Assembly: GCA_025464975.1 (NCBI GenBank)
Contig: JAODMT010000006.1
Span: forward strand, 1 to 64,000
Source: Microbacteriaceae bacterium
GTDB lineage: Bacteria; Actinomycetota; Actinomycetes; Actinomycetales; Microbacteriaceae
Length of the DNA stretch: 64,000 nt
Direction: 5' to 3'
The notes under the pieces are model-generated. The model made no database searches, was not told the origin of the DNA, and was given only the letters and a program-made list of their open reading frames with translations. Of this stretch, positions 25,264 through 34,022 are shown piece by piece; the first letter of the stretch is position 1, and every line of letters begins with the position of its first letter. The position numbers and the translations under genes were made by a program.

Positions 25264-26147
25264 CTAGATCGTGACGATGTTGATTCTGCCGAATTCGGCG
25301 ACTCCGACGATCGACCGAATCCAGTTCTGAACATCCGTGGTGTCTGTGCGGTACGAGAAGTCGGTTCCGCGGCAATACGCGTTCAGCCCGAACGAGGTTA
25401 CGGCGACGATTGTGTTCGACGAGAAGCCGCCGTAGAACACCGGTCCTCCGGAGTCGCCGGAACACGTGCCGCCCCGTCCGAGGCCGTTCCCGTTCGTCTG
25501 GAGGTTGAACCCGCCGGTCAGTCCGCTGCGCAGGTTCGTGAGATTCGACTGACCCATCAGTCGTTCGCGGAACGAGGTGACGGCGACCGGACTGCTCTTG
25601 GTCAGCCCGTATCCGCTCGCGGTGAAGACCGTGTTCTGACGGCCACGCTGCGTTGCGAGGACATCCAGCGATCCGACGGCGGCGAGCGAACCGTACTCGC
25701 TGCGCGCGATCGGTTGGTCGAGAATCACGAGCCCCGCGTCGTGCGTGTTCGGGAATGACGCAAAGTCGTCGAATCCGAAGTTGTACAGCTCGCTCGAGGT
25801 CGCGCAGGTCACCCCTAGGGTGCCGGGGGCGCAGGATTCCGGATAACCCGACACGGGGTCTACGCCCGTCGCCGGGTCGAAGTTCGCGCCGGCATCCTGT
25901 TGGATGTAAATCCGGGCCGAGTCCGCTCCAGCGGTCAGTGCCCGGCGGTGAGGAACACCGTTGGCGTCAGAAGGGAACCGGAACACCGGTGCGTGAATGC
26001 ACCCGATTCGTCATAGAACACGACCAACCCGACGAACGGATGCTGGAAGTCTTCAACATAGTCGTTGGTGATGGCGGCGGCCGGGGCCGCTCCTCCGCCG
26101 AGCACTGCCATGAAGACTGCGCCGATGATGAGCCATTTCTTCCGCAT
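25264..26147 (-). pseudogene. Secreted trypsin-like serine protease, frameshifted
   Basis: Two adjoining frames together encode an S1-family protease. Part 1 (26147 to 25935) starts MRKKWLIIGAVFMAVLGGG, a signal peptide, and reaches the catalytic His region FLTAGH before a TGA. Part 2 (from about 25937 to 25264) continues as TAGADSARIYIQQ and contains Asp (NTHDAGLVIL) and Ser (GTCSGDSGGPVF). A single missing base in the Cys codon that should follow the His (TGC/TGT read as TGA) explains the break. All three triad residues survive. It is either a recent pseudogene, a sequencing error, or a phase-variable gene. Confidence 0.82.
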
Positions 26148-26579
26148 GTTTCCTCCTTGAAACATCGTTCAACCGGGTCTGCTGCCTCGACGAGGCCCCA
26201 GGCCGACTCTCGACGCGACGCCGGTGTCGGCGGTCAGCCGGAGGTCCAGCGGAGTGCGCGATCGGTGTGAACTGTCGCACCGCGAACTACGAGTGACGTC
26301 TGATTGGCCGACCGCTCCCCACCGTACGGCGGAGCGCCGTGTTATTCCAGATGCGAGTAATACTCGAACCGGCACTTTTCCCTCCAATTTTCGCAAAAGC
26401 AATCCCTAGAGCGAAGGGGCGGGGGCCGCTTTGCTGGATTCGTGCACAGGTCCACTCTCGTTACCACCGAGCATCCGGTTGCCGTCCTCGCGCGATCCTC
26501 GCAGACGGGCCAGAACTCCAGGCATGCGCCCTCGGCGCGGATCGTCGTGGCTACCTCCGTGCGGCGACGCGCGCCGCTG
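26148..26579. other. Gene-free stretch between divergent protease and lipoprotein
   Basis: About 430 bp without a convincing gene; it should hold both promoters. The one clear structure is CGAGTA (26354-26359), A, TACTCG (26361-26366), a near-perfect palindrome in an AT-richer patch, possibly an operator. Short open frames here have no family support. Confidence 0.5.
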
Positions 26580-27044
26580 ATGCGCCCGCCGCTGGTGCGC
26601 ATGGCGGTGATTGTGGGAACACTTGGGCTGGTTTCGGGCTGCGCGGCGGGGCCAGTCGATCTGAATTCACAGACCGCAGACCGACTGCAGGCCCTCGTCG
26701 TTGTCGTTGCGACCGACGCGGCAGCGAACGACTTCACCGGCGCATCAAGGACGCTTGACGAGCTGCAGAAGGAGCTGGACGGCGCGGCGGCGCGGGGCGA
26801 CGTCTCGTCCGCGAGGCACCTGCAGATCCAGAAGTCGATAGACCTAGTGCGGGCCGACCTTGTCGCTACGGTCTCGGTGCCGGCAAAGTCCTCAACACCA
26901 AGTCCGGCTCCGGCCCCCAGTGCGATTCCGAGTACCGACGAGGGTGCCACCCCCTCGTCTGACCCGACTCCCAGCAATAAGCAGGGACCCGACAAGAGCA
27001 AGAAGCCCGAGAACCCCGGCAAAAGCAACGGCGGCCACAAGTAG
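26580..27044 (+). CDS. Putative lipoprotein with Pro/Ser/Lys-rich tail
   Basis: A 154-aa protein. The N-terminal hydrophobic stretch MAVIVGTLGLVSGC ends in a lipobox, with lipidation expected at the Cys. A helical middle part follows (about residues 35-90, LQALVVVVATDAAANDF and DELQKELDGAAARG), then a low-complexity Pro/Ser tail ending in Lys/Gly-rich residues. Similar small lipoproteins sit beside kinase genes in relatives, but none is here. The function is unknown; the start at 26580 is chosen for the signal peptide. Confidence 0.65.
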   Translation: MRPPLVRMAVIVGTLGLVSGCAAGPVDLNSQTADRLQALVVVVATDAAANDFTGASRTLDELQKELDGAAARGDVSSARHLQIQKSIDLVRADLVATVSVPAKSSTPSPAPAPSAIPSTDEGATPSSDPTPSNKQGPDKSKKPENPGKSNGGHK

Positions 27045-27186
27045 GGACGCGGGTGCGGCGGGAGAGATTCGGGGCGGAACGGATTCCGCGCGGAGCGGCA
27101 TCATTCTGCGGGTCCGGCGGTTGCACCTGGAAGGCGGCTCATGGCTCAGCCGCGACCATCAATCGATTCAAACTGCGAGGCCCTTC

Positions 27187-28227
27187 ATGAAAGCAATCGT
27201 CCACAACCAGCCCGGCGACGCGTCCGTATTGCGGATTGTCGACCGCGAGCTTCCTCAGCCAGGCGCCGGAGAGCTGCGTGTCAAGGTGGTCCTCTCCGGC
27301 GTGAACCCGACGGACTGGAAGTCCCGAAGTGGCGGCTACGGCGGAGATTCCGATGGCGCCGAGCTCGTCCCCAATCAGGACGGCGCTGGCGTGGTGGATG
27401 CGGTTGGCGTGGGCGTCGATCAGTTCGCGGTGGGCGACCGCGTGTGGATGGTGCTGGCCGCTCATCAGCGGCCTTCCGGCGGCACCGCCCAGGAATACAC
27501 GGTCGTCCCGGTCGAGCGCGTCTTCCCGCTGCCGGCCGGTGCGACTTTCGAGCTTGGTGCCAGCATCGGAATTCCGGGCACCACGGCGCACCGCGCCTTG
27601 ACAGTGGCCGAGGACGGTCCGCGCCGGCTGAGCCCGGGCGCCCTCGCCGACAAGATCGTTCTCGTCGCGGGCGGCGCGGGTGCCGTGGGTCATGCCGCAA
27701 TCCAGCTCGCTCGCTGGGCGGGAGCAACGGTGATCAGCACGGTCAGCTCTGCGGAGAAGGCCGCCCTCGCGACCTCCGCCGGCGCCCACCACGTGGTCAA
27801 CTACCGGAGCTCCGACGCGACGGAACAGGTGCGGAGCCTGGCGCCGGACGGAGTCGACCTCATCGTTGAGGTGGCGCTCGACCAGAACGCCGATCTCGAC
27901 TTCGGCGTGCTCAAGCCGCGCGGCACCATCTCCACCTACGCCTCCAGCGGCGACGGAACGGTCTCGCTGAACATCCGTCAAAACATGGGCCTCAACAGTC
28001 GCCTGCAGTTTGTGTTGCTGTACACCGTCGGCTGGCACCTCCTGCGCGCAGCGGGCGAAGACATCAACGCGGCGATCGCCGATGGGGCACTTCCAGTCGG
28101 CGAGGCAGAGGGACTGCCCGTGCGCTACTTCCCGCTCGAGCAGACTGCGGATGCTCACCGCGCCGTCGAGGACAACGCAGTTGGCAAGGTGCTGGTTCGG
28201 GTGAGCGCGGAGCCCGATCACCGCTGA
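27187..28227 (+). CDS. NADPH:quinone reductase-like medium-chain dehydrogenase
   Basis: A zinc-free MDR-family protein of 346 aa. The N-terminal catalytic domain has VLSGVNPTDWKSRSG and the GAGVVDAVG motif; the Rossmann part carries VLVAGGAGAVGHAAIQLAR (about residues 155-173), the A-X-X-G-X-X-G type for NADPH. No Zn-binding Cys pattern is present, in line with quinone oxidoreductases of the zeta-crystallin type. The stop codon is the first three bases of the 26-bp sequence shared by the two palindromic elements. Confidence 0.88.
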   Translation: MKAIVHNQPGDASVLRIVDRELPQPGAGELRVKVVLSGVNPTDWKSRSGGYGGDSDGAELVPNQDGAGVVDAVGVGVDQFAVGDRVWMVLAAHQRPSGGTAQEYTVVPVERVFPLPAGATFELGASIGIPGTTAHRALTVAEDGPRRLSPGALADKIVLVAGGAGAVGHAAIQLARWAGATVISTVSSAEKAALATSAGAHHVVNYRSSDATEQVRSLAPDGVDLIVEVALDQNADLDFGVLKPRGTISTYASSGDGTVSLNIRQNMGLNSRLQFVLLYTVGWHLLRAAGEDINAAIADGALPVGEAEGLPVRYFPLEQTADAHRAVEDNAVGKVLVRVSAEPDHR

Positions 28228-28307
28228 CCGAAAACGCAGGACATTCACCACGGAACCATCCAAAACTGCCGCGATGGAGCGCGTTGGTGGTGAATGTCCT
28301 GCGTTTT
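28225..28307. repeat. Dispersed palindromic element, copy 2
   Basis: Perfect 20-bp inverted arms (28231-28250 and 28288-28307) flank a 37-nt interior. With the 6-bp left flank starting at 28225, which includes the TGA stop of the quinone reductase gene, 26 bp match copy 1 at 18775-18800 in opposite orientation. It lies between two plus-strand genes and could form a stable RNA hairpin at the 3' end of the upstream transcript. Confidence 0.88.
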
Positions 28308-28381
28308 GAGTTGCGCGCGCGGAGGAGCGGCCCAGGGGGTAAGTGCACGAGTCAGAGTTCTCGAGACGCGAGAATGGTGGG

Positions 28382-28876
28382 ATGAACACCTCGCTTCGCC
28401 CGATCGCCGCCTCAGATGTTCCCCGCATCGTCGAACTGAACAACGCGGCCGCCCCGGCAGTTCCGATCACCCCGGCGGAGCAAATGACCGAGCTGATTGG
28501 CCAGGCCGACCTGACCTTTGCCGTGGTCGACCCAGCGGATGCCGTGCTCGGCTTCCTCATCGGCTTTCGCCCGGGAAGCTCGTATTCGAGCGAGAACTAC
28601 CGCTACTTCGCCGAGCGGGGCACCGACTTCCTCTACATCGATCGCATCGTCGTAGACCCGGACCGCCGGGGGGCCGGCGTCGGCCGCACGCTCTACACCG
28701 AGGTGTTCGACCTCGCGCGAGCGGAGGGACGGACGGAGGTGACGTGTGAGGTGAACACCGATCCGCCGAATCCCGAGTCGCTCGCCTTCCATTCCCGCCT
28801 CGGCTTCGAGCGGGTCGGCGAGCAATCCACCAAGGGCGGAACGGTGACCGTGGCCCTGCTCGCCGCGACGCTCTGA
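28382..28876 (+). CDS. GNAT-family N-acetyltransferase
   Basis: A 164-aa acetyltransferase. The GNAT core is clear: LRPIAASDVPRIVELNN at the start, DRIVVDPDRRGAGVGRTLYTEV (acetyl-CoA-binding motif A, with RRGAGVGR) and FHSRLGFERVGEQ near the end. The ATG at 28382 follows GGTGGG. The substrate is unknown. Confidence 0.9.
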   Translation: MNTSLRPIAASDVPRIVELNNAAAPAVPITPAEQMTELIGQADLTFAVVDPADAVLGFLIGFRPGSSYSSENYRYFAERGTDFLYIDRIVVDPDRRGAGVGRTLYTEVFDLARAEGRTEVTCEVNTDPPNPESLAFHSRLGFERVGEQSTKGGTVTVALLAATL

Positions 28877-28925
28877 CCGACTGATATCTTCAGCCCGCGG
28901 TCGCCCGCGGCGCGGGACGGAACTG

Positions 28926-30653
28926 ATGACTGAATCATTCACGCTGGTGTCCGGAGTCGACGCGCCCACGGAGGAATGGTGGAAGCGCGCCGATGTGTAC
29001 CAGGTGTACCCGCGGAGTTTCGCCGACTCGAACGGCGATGGGCTGGGCGACCTCAACGGCATCATTTCCCGTTTGCCGTACCTGGCGACGCTCGGCGTCG
29101 ACGTCATCTGGCTCTCACCCATCTACGCGTCGCCCCAGGATGACAACGGGTACGACATCAGCGACTACCAGGCGATAGATCCGGTTTTCGGATCCCTCGA
29201 CGACTTCGACCGTCTGGTGGCGGAAATTCACCGGCTCGGAATGAAGCTTGTGATGGACCTCGTCGTCAATCACACCTCTGACGAGCACGCCTGGTTCCGG
29301 GAGTCGGCCTCGAGCACCTCAAATCCCAAGCGCGATTGGTATTGGTGGCGGGGGCCCCGCGACGGCATGACCGGTGGTGAGGCGGGCGCCGAACCCAACA
29401 ACTGGGGTTCGTTCTTCTCCGGCTCGGCCTGGGAGTACGACCGCGCGACCGGTGAGTACTTCCTGCACCTCTTCTCTCGCAAGCAGCCCGACCTCAACTG
29501 GGAGAACCCGCAGGTGCGCGGCGCCGTGTACTCGATGATGCGCTGGTGGCTGGACCGCGGTGTGGATGGGTTCCGGATGGATGTAATCAACTTCATCTCA
29601 AAGGACCCCGCCCTGCCGAACGCCGAGGCGTTGCCCGGCGCGCTGTATGGAAATGGCGCCCCCTATTACAACGCCGGGCCGCGCATTCACGAGTTCCTTC
29701 GGGAGATGAACGAGGAGGTGTTCGCGGCGCGGCCGGGCGAATATCTCACCGTCGGGGAGATGCCCGGCGTCACGATCGAGCAGGCAACACTGTTTACCGA
29801 TCCCGCCCGTCGCGAGGTGGACATGGTGTTCCAGTTCGAGCACGTCGACATCGACCACGGGCCGGCCGGGAAGTTCCAGAGTCGACCATTTGATCTGCGC
29901 ACGCTCAAGCGATCGTTCGGTCGCTGGCAGACCGGGCTCGCCGCGGCCGGTTGGAACAGCCTCTACTGGGACAATCACGACCAGCCGAGGGTGGTCAGCC
30001 GGTTCGGTGACGCCGGGGCCTTCCGCGTGCAATCCGCAACCATGCTCGCTGCGGTGCTGCACCTGCAACGGGGCACGCCCTACATCTTCCAGGGCGAAGA
30101 ACTGGGAATGACCAACGTGCCGTTCTCCGACGTCAGCGAGCTTCGTGACATCGAGTCGCTCAGGTACTACTCCGAAGCGACCGGGCTGCACGGTCTGAGC
30201 GCCCATGAGGCGATGGCGAACATTCGACGGGTCGGGCGGGACAACGCCAGGACGCCGATGCAGTGGTCGGGGGAAGAGAACGGCGGCTTCAGCACCGGAA
30301 CGCCATGGATTGCCGCGAACCCCAACTTCACCGAGATCAACGCCGCGGAACAGGTGGGCCGGGTTGGTTCGGTGTTCGAGTTCTATCGGTCACTGATCGA
30401 GCTTCGTCACCGGGAGCCGGCGGTGACCGACGGCGTCTTCGAACTGCTCGAGCCCGAGCATCCGACCCTCTTCGCTTACACCCGTACCGCGCCGGACACC
30501 CAACTGCTGGTTCTCGGAAACTTCGCCGAACCGCACATCCACGTGGCGCGGTTTGCGGACTGGCGCGCCGCGGAAACGCTCATCTCGAACTACCCGACCG
30601 CCCCGGCGGATTCTCCGCTGCGGCCGTGGGAAGTTCGCGTGCTTCGCCGCTAG
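28926..30653 (+). CDS. GH13 alpha-glucosidase (oligo-1,6-glucosidase/maltase type)
   Basis: A 575-aa glycoside hydrolase family 13 enzyme. The (beta/alpha)8 motifs are complete: DLVVNHTSDEH (residues 111-121), GFRMDV with nucleophile Asp219, VGEMPG with acid/base Glu278, and NHDQPR with transition-state stabiliser Asp352. The start KRADVYQVYPRSFADSNGDG is typical of the oligo-1,6-glucosidase/alpha-glucosidase subfamily. There is no signal peptide, so it acts on imported malto- or isomalto-oligosaccharides or related glucosides in the cytosol. No sugar transporter is adjacent. The regulator is not evident. Confidence 0.92.
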   Translation: MTESFTLVSGVDAPTEEWWKRADVYQVYPRSFADSNGDGLGDLNGIISRLPYLATLGVDVIWLSPIYASPQDDNGYDISDYQAIDPVFGSLDDFDRLVAEIHRLGMKLVMDLVVNHTSDEHAWFRESASSTSNPKRDWYWWRGPRDGMTGGEAGAEPNNWGSFFSGSAWEYDRATGEYFLHLFSRKQPDLNWENPQVRGAVYSMMRWWLDRGVDGFRMDVINFISKDPALPNAEALPGALYGNGAPYYNAGPRIHEFLREMNEEVFAARPGEYLTVGEMPGVTIEQATLFTDPARREVDMVFQFEHVDIDHGPAGKFQSRPFDLRTLKRSFGRWQTGLAAAGWNSLYWDNHDQPRVVSRFGDAGAFRVQSATMLAAVLHLQRGTPYIFQGEELGMTNVPFSDVSELRDIESLRYYSEATGLHGLSAHEAMANIRRVGRDNARTPMQWSGEENGGFSTGTPWIAANPNFTEINAAEQVGRVGSVFEFYRSLIELRHREPAVTDGVFELLEPEHPTLFAYTRTAPDTQLLVLGNFAEPHIHVARFADWRAAETLISNYPTAPADSPLRPWEVRVLRR

Positions 30654-30675
30654 CGAGTGCGCCGTGCCGCCTGCC

Positions 30676-31314
30676 TCATTCTGGCCATGCGGAATTCTGG
30701 ATGACCTCGACGAAATCGGTATGACGGAATCCGGGTACGAAGTGCTCAAGAACGTCGGCATTCACGGTTCCGAAGGTCGTGTCGGGGCGGTGCGTGAACC
30801 CACCGGTGAAGGCGTCGAGTATTTGCCGCTTGAAGTCGGGTCGCGGGTGGACGGCGACGATCGCCTGGATGTCGGCCTCCGCAAGGTTGCCGAGCCGAAG
30901 CCCGAGCACATCCGTCTCGACACCGGCGGTGGTCGCCGCAACGACCGGACCCATGCGCCACGGCACCTCCGGGGTGGTGTGAAGGGCGATCGCCGTCCAG
31001 ACCGTGTCCGCGCTATCCGCGGAAATGCCGTTGGACGTCAAAAATCTCCTGGCTTCGTCGGCGCCGTCGAGCTCGAAGCGCTGGTCGTTGCCGCGGTACG
31101 GAGGCACGAGCCCGAGGTCGTGGAACAGGGCAGCCACATACAGCAGCTCCGGGTCCGGCGACAGGCCGGCCGCCGTGGCTTGAAGCGTGCCGAACAGGAA
31201 CACCCGGCGGGAGTGGTTGTACAGGAGTTCTGTGGAGGTGTCGCGAACCAGTTCGGTCGCCGCGACGGCGACTGCGCTGTCCGGGATGCGTACGCCGGCA
31301 ATGGTTTCGGTCAT
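30676..31314 (-). CDS. HD-domain protein
   Basis: A 212-aa metal-dependent HD-domain protein. NHSRRVFLFG (about residues 33-42) and AALFHDLG (about 61-68) give the His...His-Asp ligand set, and IALHTTPEVPWRMGP supplies a later His. This group is often annotated as HD or cyanamide-hydratase-like protein; its substrate is not defined. The ATG at 31314 has GAAGGA seven bases upstream, and a 14-bp inverted repeat lies just before that. The opposite GlxA-type regulator is a likely controller. Confidence 0.85.
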   Translation of the reverse strand: MTETIAGVRIPDSAVAVAATELVRDTSTELLYNHSRRVFLFGTLQATAAGLSPDPELLYVAALFHDLGLVPPYRGNDQRFELDGADEARRFLTSNGISADSADTVWTAIALHTTPEVPWRMGPVVAATTAGVETDVLGLRLGNLAEADIQAIVAVHPRPDFKRQILDAFTGGFTHRPDTTFGTVNADVLEHFVPGFRHTDFVEVIQNSAWPE

Positions 31315-31334
31315 GGGCTGTCCTTCGGTCGTGT

Positions 31335-31365
31335 GGATGGGGAGGAACACGGTTCCTCCCCATCC
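31335..31365. promoter_or_regulatory. Perfect 14-bp inverted repeat between HD gene and GlxA-type regulator
   Basis: Arms 31335-31348 and 31352-31365 are fully complementary with a 3-nt loop. The element ends 21 bp upstream of the HD-protein ATG on the minus strand, in the 172-bp divergent gap. It could be an operator or a leader hairpin that limits translation or transcription of the HD gene. Confidence 0.65.
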
Positions 31366-31486
31366 CGTGATGATTTACTTGAAATCAGTCTCTTCGTCTG
31401 ACTCGAGCCAGGAACCGCGCTGCGGGCCATGAACCCCTCGGTTTCGGACATTGGACGGTTTCGGACAGTGAGAAGGGGAAGACACC

Positions 31487-32458
31487 GTGACCCCAGCGCC
31501 TCATAGGGTCGGCATCCTCGTGTTCGATGGCGTCAAAATGCTCGACGTCGCCGGCCCGGCGGAGGTGTTCGCCGAGGCGAACCTGTCGGGCGGCGAATAC
31601 CGCATCAGCATGTTGTCCGCCGACGGACGCGACGTGTCGACATCCATCGGAATGAGAATCCCGGTGGACGATTCGGTCGGCGGCAGCACCCGGTACGACA
31701 CCGTCCTGGTGGCCGGTGGTGAGCCGTTCCCCGCCACCCCGGTGGAGGCCCCGCTCCGCGAGGCTGCCGCTCACCTCGCCGAGCACACGTCGCGCATTTC
31801 ATCCATCTGCACCGGCGCGTTCGTGCTCGGCGCGGCCGGTCTGCTCGATGGCAAGCGCGCCACAACGCACTGGAAGCACACCGAGGAACTGGCTCGACGG
31901 CATCCCTCGACCGTCGTGCAGCGGGACGCGATCTTCGTGAAGGATCACACCACCTACACCTCCGCCGGCGTTACGGCCGGCATCGATCTCGCCCTCGCCC
32001 TTCTGGAGGAGGATCACGGCCAGGCGCTGACGAGGGGAGTGGCGCGGTCCCTCGTGGTGTACATGCAGCGGGCCGGGGGCCAGTCGCAGTTCTCGGCTTC
32101 CCTGCAGGGCCCGGCGCCGCGAACGCCGCTGCTTCGCCTCGTGGTGGACATCGTGAAGGCGGATCCCACCGCCAGGTACACGGTGCCGGCGCTCGCCGAA
32201 CGCGCCCGGGTGAGTCCGCGGCACCTCACCCGACTGTTTCACGAGGAACTGGACACCACGCCGGCCAAGTACATCGAGCTGATTCGGTTTGATCTGGCGA
32301 AGGCGCTCCTGGATGCCGGGCACAGTGTCACGCTCGCGGCCGAATTGTCCGGATTCGGTACGTCCGAGGCGCTGCGTCGCGCGTTCATCACCCATTTGAG
32401 GATTCCGCCGTCGAGATATCAGCACCGGTTCACGACCACCTCGCCTGCCCGGCAGTAG
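31487..32458 (+). CDS. GlxA-type AraC-family regulator with DJ-1/PfpI domain
   Basis: A 323-aa regulator. The N-terminal half is a DJ-1/PfpI-like domain with VGILVFDGVKMLDVAGPAEVF at the start and SSICTGAFVLGAAGLLDG (Cys at the nucleophile-elbow position, about residue 108). The C-terminal half is an AraC double helix-turn-helix (ALAERARVSPRHLTRLFHEE and the second HTH ending PPSRYQHRF). Such proteins often control the gene opposite them; here that is the HD gene. A GTG start is used. The signal is unknown. Confidence 0.9.
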   Translation: MTPAPHRVGILVFDGVKMLDVAGPAEVFAEANLSGGEYRISMLSADGRDVSTSIGMRIPVDDSVGGSTRYDTVLVAGGEPFPATPVEAPLREAAAHLAEHTSRISSICTGAFVLGAAGLLDGKRATTHWKHTEELARRHPSTVVQRDAIFVKDHTTYTSAGVTAGIDLALALLEEDHGQALTRGVARSLVVYMQRAGGQSQFSASLQGPAPRTPLLRLVVDIVKADPTARYTVPALAERARVSPRHLTRLFHEELDTTPAKYIELIRFDLAKALLDAGHSVTLAAELSGFGTSEALRRAFITHLRIPPSRYQHRFTTTSPARQ

Positions 32459-32493
32459 CTCGTTGCCGCGCTGCCCACCCAAAACGCGGGAGC

Positions 32494-33117
32494 TCAGTCG
32501 GCGGGGGTGCGGGTAGACAACGCTCTCAGCGCTGCGGTGCTCATCGAGGAGAACGCGGAGCCGAACGATACCGCCGCTGCGCCCGCATCGAGCAGGTGCG
32601 GGGCATTGGCTGCGCTGATCTCTCCGGTCGCGACGAAGCGGACGAGTGGGAACGGTCCGGACATCGCCGAGAACCATTCGGCGCCCAGCAAGCCGGCGGG
32701 AAAAGCCTTCTGCCACCGCAGGCCGAGATGAAACGCCGACTGCACCTCGGTGCCCGTCGCCACGCCAGGCAGATGCGGCAGCCCGCTGTCGATGCTGTAG
32801 GTTGCGACATCGGCGTCGAATCCCGGAGCCACGGTGAAAGCTGCTCCGGCCAGTCGAGCCCGGTCGACAAGGGCAGTGGTGGTGATGGTTCCGGCGCCGA
32901 CCGGATGCCCGGCGGCGGCTCCGGCGCGGACCGCGGCTCGGAGGGCGTCCTCGCTGGTGTCGCCCTGCAGCGGGACCTCAACCAGCGTCATCCCCGCATC
33001 CCATGCTCGCTCGCACAGCTTCACGGTCTCCGAAACGCCGAACCCACGCAGGATCGCCATGACGCGGCTGCCGGCGAAGGCGTCGTCGAAGAACGTCTGG
33101 CTCGCCTCGACCTTCAT
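32494..33117 (-). CDS. eda: KDPG/KHG-type aldolase
   Basis: A class I aldolase of 207 aa that splits 2-keto-3-deoxy-6-phospho-sugar acids into pyruvate and an aldehyde phosphate. Glu47 (LVEVPL) and the Schiff-base Lys137 in WQKAFPAG match the family positions. It is the last gene of the minus-strand catabolic run and its ATG overlaps the kinase stop by 4 bp. The order kinase then aldolase fits the phosphorylative route. The exact sugar acid (gluconate-, galactonate- or uronate-derived) cannot be told. Confidence 0.88.
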   Translation of the reverse strand: MKVEASQTFFDDAFAGSRVMAILRGFGVSETVKLCERAWDAGMTLVEVPLQGDTSEDALRAAVRAGAAAGHPVGAGTITTTALVDRARLAGAAFTVAPGFDADVATYSIDSGLPHLPGVATGTEVQSAFHLGLRWQKAFPAGLLGAEWFSAMSGPFPLVRFVATGEISAANAPHLLDAGAAAVSFGSAFSSMSTAALRALSTRTPAD

Positions 33118-34022
33118 CGTGATGCCGCCGGCCGGCGGGCCTGCAGAGCGAAGTCGGTCACCGACCCCAGTGCGGAAGCGGCAGCGGAATGCCCCGACCG
33201 CAGACGGTCTTCTGGGGAACCGCCGTCGAGAAAGGCGTGAATCCATCCCGCGGCAAACGCATCGCCGGCGCCCACGGCCTCGACCACCTGCACCCGCGGC
33301 GTGGGAACCGACACGCGATCGGTTCCCCGAAACGAGACGGCCTCCTTCGAGCCATCCTTGACCACCAACTCGGCCACTCCGGGGAGTACGGCTCGAACGT
33401 CATCCGGCGTCGAGGTGCGCCAGAGTATCGCCGCCTCGTCGAGGCCGACGAACACGACGTCGCAGCGGCCGGCGATCTCGGCCAGGGTGCGGGCGGCCGT
33501 GTCGATGTCGGGCCACAACGCGAGCCTGTAGTTCACGTCGAAGCTGACCGCGCCGCCCGCCGGGCGGGTGGCACGGATCGCGGCGTCGACGCACCGGGCG
33601 CAACTGTGCGAGAGTGCCGGGGTGATGCCGCTGAGGTGGAGTAGCTTCGGGTGCAGCTCGACCGCGCGCGCCGCATCGGACTCATCCATCCTGGATGCCG
33701 CCGAGCCGGTGCGGTAGTAGGTCACCCTGGATCCCTCGGGTGCCGGGTCCTTGATGAAGAGGCCCGTGGGACTGTGCGGCTCGGTCATCACCGCGGTCAG
33801 GTCGATTCCCTCGGCGGCGAGCGAGCGCCGGATGCGGCGGCCAAGCGCATCCGCACCGAGGCGACTCACCCAGGCGACGGTGTGGCCATAGCGAGCGAGT
33901 GCGAGCGCGACATTGGATTCGGCCCCGGCATGGGCGAGGAGGAACTCCTCGGCCTCGGTGACGGACCTCCCGTCCGATGGCACAAGTTGCCCCATGCACT
34001 CGCCGAGCGTGACTACATCCAT
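33114..34022 (-). CDS. kdgK: PfkB-family sugar kinase, 2-keto-3-deoxygluconate-kinase-like
   Basis: A 302-aa ribokinase/PfkB fold. Substrate-side features are GAESNVALALARYG (33-46); the catalytic GAGDAFAAGW motif is at 251-260 with the base Asp254. The neighbouring aldolase and the dehydratase make 2-keto-3-deoxy-sugar-acid kinase the best guess over other PfkB sugars. It overlaps the FadR-type gene by 1 bp and the aldolase gene by 4 bp. Confidence 0.82.
   Translation of the reverse strand: MDVVTLGECMGQLVPSDGRSVTEAEEFLLAHAGAESNVALALARYGHTVAWVSRLGADALGRRIRRSLAAEGIDLTAVMTEPHSPTGLFIKDPAPEGSRVTYYRTGSAASRMDESDAARAVELHPKLLHLSGITPALSHSCARCVDAAIRATRPAGGAVSFDVNYRLALWPDIDTAARTLAEIAGRCDVVFVGLDEAAILWRTSTPDDVRAVLPGVAELVVKDGSKEAVSFRGTDRVSVPTPRVQVVEAVGAGDAFAAGWIHAFLDGGSPEDRLRSGHSAAASALGSVTDFALQARRPAASR

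Noticed and set aside
32481-32495. A third, degenerate half of the palindromic element (AAAACGCGGGAGCTC)
   Set aside because: Only the first seven bases and GGA match, with no partner arm at the right distance; likely chance.
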